From Hanleya hanleyi (lineage: Eukaryota > Mollusca > Polyplacophora > Lepidopleurida > Hanleyidae), in assembly GCA_036873755.1 (NCBI GenBank), contig JAVTVY010037197.1:96774-160773 (forward strand): a stretch of 64,000 nucleotides of DNA. The letters are read 5' to 3'. A program made the translations under genes and the position numbers. This document shows, in pieces, positions 28,682 to 39,718 of this stretch; the first letter of the stretch is position 1; each line of letters begins with the position of its first letter. The notes beneath the pieces were generated by a model. The model saw only the letters and a list, made by a program, of their open reading frames with translations, was not told where the DNA came from and searched no databases.

Positions 28682-28860
28682 TACACTCTTAAAATGCTAA
28701 TGTTAGATTTAATATCTGAAGTGCTGGAGGAGGGAAAGTACTTTTAAGTGTTGGATACAACAGCTTAAAATGTTACATTTAACACTTATATGTGATAAAT
28801 ACAACACTTTTTAAATGCTTTCCCTCCTTCAACACTTTAGATTAGCGTTTTAATAGTGTA
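28682..28860. mobile_element. MITE with TA-flanked inverted repeats
   Basis: Ends are TACACTCTTAAAATGCTAAT and the inverse TACACTATTAAAACGCTAAT. Internal motifs GGAGGGAAAG and CTTTCCCTCC are also inverted. The TA at both ends fits a Tc1/mariner-type TA duplication. Length 179 bp, no coding capacity. Confidence 0.6.
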
Positions 28861-29363
28861 TCGACAAGACAACAATATGACGACTTAGAAAGGCGCAGAA
28901 ATTAGTTACAAAGCGTGAACAAAAAACTTTTTTTGGTGGATTTTTCGGTCAGATTTGTCATTTCTTTTATTTATGTAATTTCTCCACAAAAGCTGCATGA
29001 TAAATTAGCAAATATTCATCTGAAGTGAAATAAAATAGCTTTTCTTAACTTTTCCTGGCGGGAAGAGCAGAAATTTTGAAGGAAAAAAACCAAGACATCA
29101 CTTTTCTGGTACCCCACGTGGCCGCCTTCTTGAATTTACCCATGATCCTCTGCTCGGAGGTTATGCAAATTAGCTCAAAATGACCCCAATATGATGAACC
29201 ACGAAGTCATGGGGTGTCAGCTTTCAATGTTTTGTCGCTCTGAAGAAACGCTCGAGGGAGGGACGGTGCATAATGGGTCACAATGACCCCGTGGCCTGGT
29301 AGGGTTGAATGACCATCAGCTATCTTGCTGTACAGAGAGAGATCATCAGGGTAGATCATCCTT
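28861..29363. other. Non-coding, nothing recognised
   Basis: AT-rich sequence with a CACGTGG site near 29,115. No open frame, repeat or RNA gene that I can support. Confidence 0.5.
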
Positions 29364-29603
29364 TTATATTCCGTCTTGACAGAACCATATATAAGGCATT
29401 ATAAAGTCAGGTTTTAACCTCCACATACACCCGATAAAACTGTCAACACACCCGATCGAACTGGTTCCAAAGCTAGAGAATGATCTGCTTTCGGGATGTA
29501 ACTCAATTTGATTACACTTAGAGTTCATGTCCACAACCGTCAAGTACTTCAAATCCTTTGGTAGAAGAAATTTTTCTGATGACGTCATCAGTGGATATGT
29601 CAC
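29364..29603 (-). pseudogene. Ty3-like reverse transcriptase scrap
   Basis: The frame reads LTVVDMNSKCNQIELHPESR, resembling the RT segment with the first catalytic Asp in Ty3-type elements. It covers under 80 codons and has no neighbouring domains. Confidence 0.5.
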
Positions 29604-30126
29604 ATCCTCCAGTTGTTTGTATCAGAAACGAAAATCCAAACAGAATCTGATGCTATTACCAAGCTCGGTGATACGGTGAGTTCTATGACACCAGGCACAA
29701 ACATTGACTTAGCCTGAAACATTTACACACAAAAGATTCTGAGATCTGCGTGGTATTGACTGTACGTTCGTTAACCGGGTGTTAATATCAGTGTTAATAA
29801 TCATATCATCATATCAATAATATAATTCTGTGGGCGTCGAATAACATGATAGTTGTAGCATTTGGCAATATTTATACAATCTGGAGACTTTCCTGTCTTT
29901 GTGCCTTTTTTATTCTCTATGCCAGATTGCAGTAAAAACTACGAAAATAAAGTAACACGGCAAATTGATCATCATAAGGGAATCAGCCAGACGACGAGCA
30001 ACACCAGTCAAAGAGTTGATCAATCGCAATATTCAGCTGATTTTTGAGTATCGAGTTATCGGATTTTGTGTTATCAAGACATCAGTAAATTGTTGCGCGC
30101 ACAGTTCGTCTTTGTTCAGTTTAGCT
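29604..30126. other. Non-coding, nothing recognised
   Basis: AT-rich flank of element A. No gene, RNA or repeat that I can support. Confidence 0.5.
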
Positions 30127-30132
30127 AAGGTT

Positions 30133-33100
30133 TATGGTGGCTGGTAGCTGCCATCGCATTCGCGCCCTCGCGACCTGTAAATTTGCAAAAATTGTAGGAG
30201 CGCGAGTGGCTCAATACTGCCATGTTCGCGCATTCGCGGGGTCGCGATTGCGAGAATGCGCGAACACGCGAACGAGCACCGTTCGCGCGCGACTGGTGCT
30301 CGTTCGCGTGTTCGCGTGATCTCGCAATCGCGACCCCGCGAACGCGCGAACGGTACCGTTCGCGTGTTCGCGTGTCGCGCGATCGCGCCCTTCAAGAGGG
30401 CGCGATTGCGCGAACACGCGAACACGCGAACGGTACCGTTCGCGCATTCGCGGGGTCGCGATTGCGAGAACACGCGAAAACGCGAACGAGCACCAGTCGC
30501 GCGCGATTGGTACCGTTCGCGTGTTCGCGCAATCGCGCCTTCCGGTTCAAAAAGTGTTTGCGCATGTTCAGGGACCATCTCAAAACAGAACAATTGAATT
30601 TGTTGTTTTATTACATTGGGATTAGATTGATAGCCTATATTCTGATCAATAATCAAACATGTAGTTTTGCTTACTGTTTTGCCTATCATATATATGAAAT
30701 TGTAGTTTTATACACATTGTTTGACTTTATTTCTCTAAGAAAATCAAAATCCGCATTGCCGGCGACGTAGTCCGTATTTCGGTCATCGGAACCTTGCACA
30801 ATTCAATTTTCGTTTTTTTGCTTTTGGTTTTTCAAAATCAAAAATTGAAATTTGACCGTCAATTTTCAATTTTCGTTTTTCGTTTTCGGTTTCTCAAAAT
30901 CAAAAATTGAAATTTGACTTTCAATTTTCGAATTTCCTTTTTCGTTTTATCTCGCGCAAAAATGAAAATCAAATATTGAAAATTGCCTCGACTTGTCCGT
31001 TTTTCGTTCTTTTTATTTTAACTTTGACGCGTCAATGTTAACTGCACACGCGCAATGTTTATGATGTCACTTTCGGTCCGCGGAGTAGTATGGAAAGCGC
31101 AAATCGGATTGTTTAAGCAAGTGTGGAGCATAATATGGAAAACCAGTAGGGGGAAAGATTTGAGAGGTTCATTACACTATAGATCCCTGGAGCCAGGCAT
31201 TCGACCTAGATTATAATGGGCCAACTGCCCATGTGCAGAAGCGAGTAGGCATTCGTGCAGCAGGTGTGATGCATTATATGAAGAACAACCGGGGTGATAC
31301 ACACGGTAGTTTCATTAAAGTAGGGTGGTATAATAAATACGTGGGTACCCTAATCATAACCCCCAAAGGAACTTCCCGCGTCGATGCATTGAAGCGTTTG
31401 ACACCCGCACTTAAAGCGTTGAAGCGTTTTTGACGCTGAACGTTGACGGACATCTGAACGCTCCAACGATCCAGGTTCCAAAAATAGAGAATGGAGATTG
31501 GACCTGAAGCATTCAGACGTCTGGCATTAAACGTGGCGATTGTGTGCTTGTTTGAAATGGTGGTTTCTTGCCCTATGCGGATTTCGCGGCCCATCACCGC
31601 GATGCTTACTCTTATTGATATTACATCTTTGTTGGTATCTGTATAAATACTATATTTCAAATCAATAACAAATAGCGGTTGTGTGCATGAATGCTGTTCG
31701 CTTTTGTAGCTCTCTAAACATCTATTTTTAGAAATGAGAAAATCTAAGACTGCGTCCTGATTGGCTCAGTCCTCAATGTCAATAGCCAATGAGAACAGCG
31801 GGATGCTACCTATCCAGACCTGTCTGGTGCATCTTCACAAGTCCAGGTAAATCGAGAATCCTCGCACAGGGTTTACCTGGACATTTTTGGTGATTCGAGT
31901 GAGTTCTTGGGTCGTTGCCTCAATCTCGAACATTTCATCCCCAGAGGTTATTTTGAATTAGCATGTCGGTATCCCAAGTCGACGGTTTTTGCTTTGACTC
32001 ACTATGCCGATTTCAGCCTGACATCAAAGTGCAGTTAGTGGATTGTCGTAATGAGCTAGCTGAGACTGTTCAATAATTGGTTTGATTTAGAGAATACCCC
32101 TTGATTTTTTTTATACAGAACTACCGTGGGCAACTAACCATGGCAATGTATAGATACCCTAACAAATCGATCAATACACTGGCTTCCGAGGATGGCCTGG
32201 TGGGCCACATGCCTCTCACGATCCACATCTCTTATACGACACGATTTGCGTTTTCTATTCTACTCGGCGTACCGGAAGTGACATCATAACCCGTCCACGT
32301 GCGAACTTCACATTGATACGTCAAAGTTAAAATCAAAAAACGAAAAACGGACAAGTCGAGGTAATTTTCAATATTTGATTTTCATTTTTGCGTGAAGCAA
32401 AACGAAAAACAAAAATTGAAAATTGACTGCCAAATATCAATTTTCGTTTTTTGTTTTTGCAATCCCAGAATCAAAAATTGAAAATTGACGGTCAAATTTC
32501 AATTTTTGATTTTGAGAAACCAAAAACGAAAAACGAAAATTGAATTGTGCAAGGTTACACGGACCTAGCATCTGTCGCGCACATATTTGATTATTGTGAG
32601 CTGAAATAGGCTAATAACGTTAACGTAACACAATAATCTAATTTTGTAGTTCCAAGATTCAATACACATAGTCTGTTTGAGATGGTCCCTGGGCATAATT
32701 TCCGCACATGCGCAAACACTGAACCGGAAGGCGCGAACGCGCGAATGGTGCTCGTTCGCGTGTTCGCGGGATCTCGCAATCTCGACCCCGCGATCGCGCG
32801 ACACGCGAACACGCGAACGGTACCGTTCGCGCATTGGCGGGGTCGCGATTGCGAGATCGCGCGAACACGCGAACGAGCACCATTCGCGTCTTCTCGTGTT
32901 CGCGCAATCGCGCCTTCAAAGAGGGCGCGATCGCGCGACACGCGAACGCGCGAATGGTGCTCGTTCGCGCGCGAATGGCGCTCGTTCGCGCGCGAATGGC
33001 GCTCGTTCGCGTGTCGCGCGATCTCGCCCTTTTTAAGGGCGCGATCGCGCGACACGCTAACCTTACCATTCGCGCGTTAACGAGCACCAGTCGCGCGCGA

Positions 33101-33250
33101 ACGGTGCTCGTTCGCGTGTTCGCGCATTCTCGCAATCGCGACCCCGCGAATGCGCGAACATGGCAGTATTGAGCCATTCGCGCCCCTACAATTTTTGCAA
33201 ATTTACAGGTCGCGAGGGCGCGAATGCGATGGCAGCTATCAGCCACCATA
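30133..33250. mobile_element. Palindromic-arm element A (TATGG tips, 6-bp duplication)
   Basis: Tips TATGGTGGCTGGTAGCTG and inverse TATGGTGGCTGATAGCTG lie at 30,133 and 33,250. They are flanked by perfect AAGGTT at 30,127-30,132 and 33,251-33,256. Outer arms of about 400-550 bp are built from CGCGAAC/GTTCGCG modules. Inside lie AT-rich inverted arms (about 30,790-31,060 and 32,310-32,556) made of CAATTTTCGTTTTTCG-type modules, perhaps a nested relative, and a core of about 1.25 kb with no convincing gene. Long open frames across the arms are low-complexity artefacts. Confidence 0.85.
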
Positions 33251-33256
33251 AAGGTT

Positions 33257-34726
33257 AGATATGCTTGTTCTATTTAAAACGATAGACGGATCTCGTACAC
33301 ACCAACCATCTACTGTTGAAAAGTATTTTAGTGTTTTCTTAGATTTCCTGATGACCCAGGCATCGTGATAACGGGAAGAAGGAATCCAGGTACACTCTCA
33401 AACAATATACAAACTTGTTATTCTACAGCGAGTGATTTTGTTAGATTAACTTGACAGTTGGCATAATAAAGTTAACGTTTGTGTGATACAAACCGGGGGC
33501 CCTACTACTCACATAGGAGACGAAATCGACTATCAGACACATCTATACGCCAACCCCAAAGCAAGGCCCGCATAATTTACGTCACCCTCTCGACTGGAAC
33601 TATTGGCTGGAAGAATTGTGTGACAACCTGGCCATGGCCATGGTCATTCACACATAATAACATTGATATATGCGCGATTAATATGCTCTGCCGTGGACTT
33701 ACTATGGCTTGTTGTGTTAAACACTTTTATCCAACAGACCATGTGAAAGATCAATACATGGAACTTCTGAAGATGTGGACGGGAGGACGAGGTACTCCCC
33801 TGAATTATTTTTAGAATTTCAACCGACCCATTTTTGACCCATTCCAAGGCACTCAGTCACAATTGTTTCCCACTCTTTTCATTGGGGTGGTACGAGGCGG
33901 GCCGGACCGGGTTGGGTCGGGTCGGGTCGGGTCGGGTCGGGCCTGGGTTCAGACGCACCGGTTATAAGCTATGAACATATCAACTCACAAATTATCACAG
34001 TTTTGAACATTGAACGTTTCGCATGTTTAAGTTACATAGTCCAGTGCTATCATCGTTGGTTGGCACCGCAATGATACAATATGGAGTCCATGTCCTTCCA
34101 GGGATATCTGCCGCTGGATATCCCCATCATCCCTAGTCATGGTTAGTCTATCAAATCCGTGCCCTGACGGATATCGTATAAGCCATAACGAACAGGAACC
34201 GGCTGATTCGGAAACATTTCGGAGCGCATTCGTGACCCTTCCGAATATGCCCATATTTGAGCGGATCAGGCACCACGTAATGTGTTGTATATATGATCCT
34301 TTCTGCGTGTTGAATTCACATGTTTCGTATCCGACGTTGTTTTGACTTGAGAGGCGCCCCCATGTAGTTTCCCTCCGGGACATCACACAGTTTTCCCCCA
34401 GCGGCTTTTCTCTGTATTGAGCTCGACCTTCGTCGAAATATACCGAGATCCCACGAAGGTTGCGTTTACTGTTATTTTAAACTGACAGTTCCAGTGATAA
34501 TCGTACAGCCCTAATTTGCCTACAGGACCTGGTACGGAGGTACGGAGTATACAGATTTGCATTATGGGGAATGAAGAACCCGAGAAAGCTCGAATGGATA
34601 CGTAACGTGCTATGTGTTCTTTTGTCATCAATCGTCAACTAAATATTACACAAGCGATGTGATCCAAAGGGACAGGAAGTCATTACTTTATTTCAGATTT
34701 GTCTGTTTGTTAAATATGAGACTACA
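33257..34726. other. Non-coding stretch with a short GGGTC array
   Basis: Contains GGGTCGGGTCGGGTCGGG near 33,910-33,940. I see no gene; open frames here are short and without recognised domains. Confidence 0.5.
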
Positions 34727-35524
34727 TCAGAGGCCTGTCCCATAGAACTTGTAGAGTATACCGTCTCGCCAAGTTGCATCAAAGGCACCCTCTAGATCTA
34801 CATAGGCAGCCAGAACTGTTTCCTTCTTTTTCAGAGCTTTTGAGACCTCAGGGGCGAAGAAAAGCAGGGCTTGAACTAGATTCTGGTCTTTCTGGTAGGC
34901 ATACTGGAAACTGTCGAAAAGTCCGTGCTCCTGTAGCCATAATCTCAGTCTGCGGTCAGCGATACGTTTAAATAATTTACCTGTAATACTGGCTAAGCTA
35001 ATACCTCGGTAGGAGTTTGGATGACAATAGTCTGCCTTGTCGGGTTTCGGAATATGAATACGGTTCTCCTTTTTCTCCGTGCCCTGGAGCCAACAGGACA
35101 AGGAAACAATGGAGAAGGCAGGGACAGGATTTGATCCAGAATGTTTTGACATCACTGGAAGAACACGATCAGGTCTGGGTGAAGATGTGTTCAGCCTAGG
35201 AAGGGCTTGTCTGACTTCGTCATGTCTGATACCTTGGTTTTGGATCTCGGGTGCTGGTTTCTGTGGAAGAACAGAGTAGGGCAGCCATCCCAGTCTGTCT
35301 GAAATCCTTGACCCCAGATCTAACGTGTTCGAGCCAGTCATCATCGAATTCTGAGTTGTCAGCAGTCCGGTTAACATCAGGATGTCAGAAATTTTCTCAT
35401 CATCGAAGCGAAAGGAACCATCCGAGCCACGAAGGGGCTGAACAACTGCTTTCTGTTTACCGCCTTGCAGATTGCCAATTTTGCGCCATTTCTGCGGATC
35501 CCTTGGGTCCACCTGCCTTTTCAA
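34727..35524 (-). pseudogene. LINE reverse transcriptase fragment (I/Jockey-like)
   Basis: 265-codon frame without stops. SYRGISLASITGKLFKRI and YVDLEGAFD match RT motifs of LINEs; the catalytic Asp of motif A is present, while the downstream ADD box is missing. The N-terminal part (PRDPQKWRKI) fits the linker before RT. Endonuclease and 3' end are absent. Confidence 0.75.
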
Positions 35525-35766
35525 TTTGCCATTGATTGGCGTTTGACAATACTGAAATGCACAATTTGCGCGGGAAGGTCTTTGATATTATAATATGGAT
35601 CCATGAAGTTATATTTTTTTCGTTTAGAAAGTGATCGTATAACAGAATTTTCGTCATTTTGGGATTACACTCTCTTTATATAGCGCAGATTCTAGTACTG
35701 AAAATTGGTTGAATTCAATGCGGTATTCCAACCATCAGAGTAAATCATCCAACCGCCAGCCCTATA

Positions 35767-36183
35767 TGGAAAATACTAGTTTCAGCGGAGCCTACCCAGA
35801 GAACCCGTTTGAATTTCAACATTTCGGCATCATTTTGTGGCCCTGCATGTGGACGGACAACAGGTCCCAGCCACGGCCTTAACACCAAACTTTGGGGGCA
35901 GGAATTTTATTCGAGCCTATCAGAGCCTGTTTACAGCCACCGGTCAAATCAACCAGGACGAAGGGAATATGATCAGTCGTGAGGACTACGCGAACGGATA
36001 CACGTTGTTCTGTTTCGATCTGACCCCCACCTTAGAGAACGACCATCAGTTGGCCCTGGCCAAGGCAATTTATGGTTTGCACGAGCCCTCGGGACCACCG
36101 TCAATGTGATCTGCTACGCCGAGTTTGACAACATCATTCAAGTGGACAAGGCGCGCAACGTCCTGTGTGACTTTGCCACCTAA
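35767..36183 (+). pseudogene. Major capsid protein C-terminal fragment
   Basis: Matches the last 140 or so codons of the 16,260-17,570 capsid gene ([14 protein letters not shown] is present). A one-base loss near 35,832 and a small deletion near 36,066 break the frame. It ends one base before the protease start, as in the main element. Confidence 0.8.
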
Positions 36184-36184
36184 C

Positions 36185-36757
36185 ATGGATACAGACCAGA
36201 TAACCACAGTGCTGGAGAATGACACAGGGACACGTATGGTCTTTCAAGGGGTGTTCGCCCGATATGTGTTCCCATTAGACCGCGTGTATCCTGCTGCTTA
36301 CGTTTTCAACACGGACCCGATGAATCGGCCCGGTGAACATTGGGTGGACGTGTACTTGACAGAACAGCAGGGCGAATACTTTGACCCGTACGGCCTGCCA
36401 CCCCTCCATCTCGATTTAACAGACTTCATGGATCAAGGCACAGAGACGTGGTGTTGGAACAGTGAAACGTTGCAAAGCCTGACCAGTAGCGTGTGCGGAC
36501 ATTATTGCTTGTTTTACCTGTACCATCGATGCCGGGGGAGAACCTTATCTACCATCGTACAGATGTTTGACGAGTACTCCAAGGCCGAGGACCGTTCTGG
36601 GCTTAAGTTCTTTCACGAAAAACCCCCTGTTCTGGGCTTAAGTTCTTTCAATGTACAAGCCCTCTGTTCTGGGCTTAAGTTCTATCGATTTCAATGTACA
36701 ATCCCCCTGTTCTGGGCTTCAGTTTTCACGTGGTTGTTCTCACGTTGTTGTTGTTAG
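36185..36757 (+). CDS. Adenain-like cysteine protease, fragment 3 (altered C-terminus)
   Basis: From MDTDQITTVLEND at 36,185 the frame is open. Candidate catalytic residues: His in GEHWVDVY, Asp in EYFDPYG, Gln in LQSLTSSVCG, Cys in VCGHYC. This copy lacks the frameshift seen at 16,195. After KAEDR the native end is missing, and translation runs into 37-bp repeat sequence (GLKFFHEKPPVLG), adding about 45 unrelated residues. Whether that product folds is unknown. Confidence 0.8.
   Translation: MDTDQITTVLENDTGTRMVFQGVFARYVFPLDRVYPAAYVFNTDPMNRPGEHWVDVYLTEQQGEYFDPYGLPPLHLDLTDFMDQGTETWCWNSETLQSLTSSVCGHYCLFYLYHRCRGRTLSTIVQMFDEYSKAEDRSGLKFFHEKPPVLGLSSFNVQALCSGLKFYRFQCTIPLFWASVFTWLFSRCCC
36590..36735 (+). 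repeat. 37-bp protease-end repeats, fragment 3
   Basis: Three to four units with TTCTGGGCTTAAGTTCTTTC. Equivalent to the array at 15,640-15,820 but with different copy number, so the array is unstable. Confidence 0.7.
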
Positions 36758-36766
36758 TTATTATTG

Positions 36767-36772
36767 AATAAA
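36767..36772 (+). terminator. Poly(A) signal, fragment 3
   Basis: AATAAA in the same context as the minus-strand signal at 15,602, just after the 37-bp repeats. Confidence 0.5.
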
Positions 36773-38738
36773 AAACAAAATGAGATCTCACCAAAAAAAA
36801 ACCCTGTCTTGTGTGTTTTCTATATGAGCATAATGCATGAAGGCTATAACAGACATGTGGGGATTCGGTCACACTGGCTTTGAACACCGTGGAGAAAGTA
36901 GCCAATCAGTGGCCTAGGATGGGGCCAAATGCAACCAATCAATGTCCAGAAAACATTACCCGCATGTACAAGAACCCGGATGTAGGCGCCGACGTAGGCG
37001 AAAGCATCCTAGTACCTGGATGTAGGCGCAGACGTGAGCGAAATTCTAGTACCCGTCCATTGGTTCTTTTATCGATCGCTCATTGGCGCTTTTTCTCGAC
37101 CGCTGATTGGTCCAAATGGAACTGCCCATCCTTCCCAGGTTAATTTACAATCCCCTTTTTGTGTTCAAGCTCTGTATATCGATGCCGCAACATTGTAGCG
37201 ATCGTATCTGAACTTGTTGTTATTCACGACAACCGCTTTCCGCTATACTTGGATGAAATATATACCCAGATGTGATATAGTGTCCTTGCACACTTCCGAA
37301 ACTTCCCTTTAACCCGCGCGTGCGGCCGGATAACCCGCGCGCTCGCGCTCGCCCAGATAATCCGCGCGCGCTGCGGCCGGGCCGGTCCGGGGAAAACTTG
37401 GATGTTGAAAATCCGGACCATACGTCTAAGGAAAAATTGGAACTCTTCTGTGTTCGGAGGTAGTTTTAGTGAAACCCAAAGTGACGTCACACACACTTGC
37501 ACAGAATCCACACCACCAAACCACAACCATGGACCCATATGGGGTGTAGTACCCCAAACACACTCCCACGCATCCCCAAAATGCCTGCTTTCTATACTAC
37601 GACCAGACTGCGCATGCGCAGATTGTTGAACACAGATGATACATTAGTCCAGTCGCATGCTGCTTCACGAGAGCTTCAAAATAAGACCTCATACGACTCC
37701 ATCGGACCAATAGCGACCCATGTCGGCGCCAAAATGTCTATTTCCATATACTTGGTATACTGCGCATGCGCAGAATGACGTCAGTTTTACGTCAAATCCA
37801 TCCAGTCGGATGCTCCTTCACGAATGCTTCACACTGATACCTCACTCGACCCCATCAGACCATTAGGGGCCTACCTAGACCCCAATACGTCTATTTCCAT
37901 ACCCTTTTCCCAGAATTCCCTGTCTGCGCATGCTCAGAATGTTGAACACGAACGACACACTAGTCCAGGCGGATGCTCCCTCACGAGATCTTCAAAATAA
38001 GAACTCATTCGACACCATAGGATCATTAGGGGCTCACCTAGATCCCAAAACGTCTATTTCCATACCCTTTTCCCACAATTCCCTGTCTGCGCATGCGCAG
38101 AATGTTGAACACGAACGACACACTAGTCCATGTGGATGCTCCTTCACGAATGCTTCACATTGATACCTCACCCGATCCAATCGGCCCACTAGTGGCCCAC
38201 CTAGACCCCAAAACGTCTATTTCCATACCCTTCTCCTACAATTCCCTGTCTGCGCATGCGCAGAATGTGGACAACGAACGATACACTAGCCCAGGTGGAT
38301 GCTTCCTGCCGACTGCTTCCCATTGATACCTCACTCGACCCAATCGGCTCATTAGGGGCTCCCCTAGATCCCAAAACGTCTATTTCCATACCCTTTCTCT
38401 ACTGCGCATGCGCAGAATCACGTCAGTTCCACGTCACACCCAGCCCATTGGATACTCCCTCACGACTGCTTCACATTGATACCTCACTCGACCCCATCGG
38501 TCCACTAGCGCTCCCTACAGATTGCCGAACCGTCTCACGAAAACCCACGGTTTCGGGACTACTTTCGGACCGCGGAGGCAGACCGCATCACCGCATCACC
38601 GCGGAGGAATACATGCCTCCAAGGTCACGCCCCATTCACCCAACACTCCTGCGCACACCTTCACAAAACCTCCACTTTCGGTTTCTCGCGCATGCGCAGT
38701 GACGAGCCAAAGCCTCGAAATCACAGCTATATACTACT
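36773..38738 (+). repeat. Polinton terminal region, fragment 3
   Basis: Spacer shared with 15.2-15.6 kb (36,790-37,200, several CCAAT boxes), CpG-rich block (37,310-37,385), degraded ETS/CRE (37,475-37,490), six or seven satellite units of 150-165 bp each with TGCGCATGCGCA (37,600-38,480), then the block shared with 10.99-11.27 kb and the tip at 38,738. Confidence 0.75.
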
Positions 38739-39718
38739 CAGAACCAATCATATATTTTTAGAGATTCGACTCCAGTAATATCTAGGGGACAGCTAGAGAA
38801 CCGACTGAAGTATTCCAAGTCTTTGGTCGAACATCCTCTCCAGACTCAACGCCTTGCCACAGATGGCGGGAAGTCCAAACGGACGCAAATGTATTTAGTA
38901 GAGCTTCTTGGACAACCCAGTCTTGCCTTGGAAACGTGCTGGTCGAACTGTTTACCCAAACAGTATTACGCCGTCGAAGTTTACCAGACACTCATGCTAC
39001 CGTAATAATCAAATCGAAGTATCCAACAAAAGCACCGAGGGGCGTAAGTGTGGCACATTGACGAAGGACATTACCTTTAATTGGTAAAACCGGAGATTGC
39101 TGATAGGGCTGCCATCATCATATGCAGCGACGATGATATGAATGTTATAATATGTCTGTTAAGGATACACACACTAGCTCGGTCGAGAGACAACTATCAG
39201 TTTTATTATTTCATATTAGAATTAAAGTATATACATATATCCTGATGAAAAATTAAAACTCCAATTTCATGTAATCGAATTTTAAATCTGAACATCTCCA
39301 ATCAAGCGCTCTAAACAAAGATCAAAAACAACTGTCAGTTTTATTACTTCATAATAGAATTCAATTATATACATATATCTTAATGAGAAAAAAATCTGAA
39401 CATCTCCAATCAAGCGCTCTACAAAACGATGCAACAATTAAATTCTTGATTTCTCATTTCGGTGTTCGCACGGAGTTTATTTGAAAAACTGTTCATTTCT
39501 CCAGCCTAGAAAACTGGAGATGGGGCCAAAACGTCATGTAAGAATCACGAAGTCATAGCTTTCAACTTTGATAAATCTCCTTCATATTAATTATTTCAAA
39601 GCTAAATTCTACACAAATTTTTAAAATTGAAGAACGAAATTTCAGTTGAAATTATATTAAACGAGAAAGTATTTTTGAAGTGACTATGAGTTTAATAGTC
39701 CCCTTACTTTTTCAAAAA
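38739..39718. other. Non-coding 3' flank of the host gene
   Basis: AT-rich. A near-duplicate segment of about 100 bp (CATCTCCAATCAAGCGCTCT at about 39,294 and 39,402) is the only structure I see. No gene. Confidence 0.5.

Larger units (their letters stand above)
35767..38738 (+). mobile_element. Polinton fragment 3 (capsid end to right terminus)
   Basis: Homology begins abruptly at TGGAAAATAC (35,767) within the capsid gene and continues through protease, 37-bp repeats, a CCAAT-rich spacer and the terminal satellite to TATACTACT at 38,738. The left part is truncated. Confidence 0.85.

Noticed and set aside
30132..33249. Long open frames across the CGCGAA arms (e.g. 185 and 196 codons)
   Set aside because: They translate to repetitive RSR/EHANT-type strings on both strands and all frames; stop codons are simply rare in the module. 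Not genes.
33908..33942. Telomeric repeat from GGGTC units
   Set aside because: Only about five units of GGGTC, not TTAGGG; a simple microsatellite.
34027..34386. 119-codon minus-strand frame as a gene
   Set aside because: No recognisable domain and overlaps other equally long frames; treated as chance.
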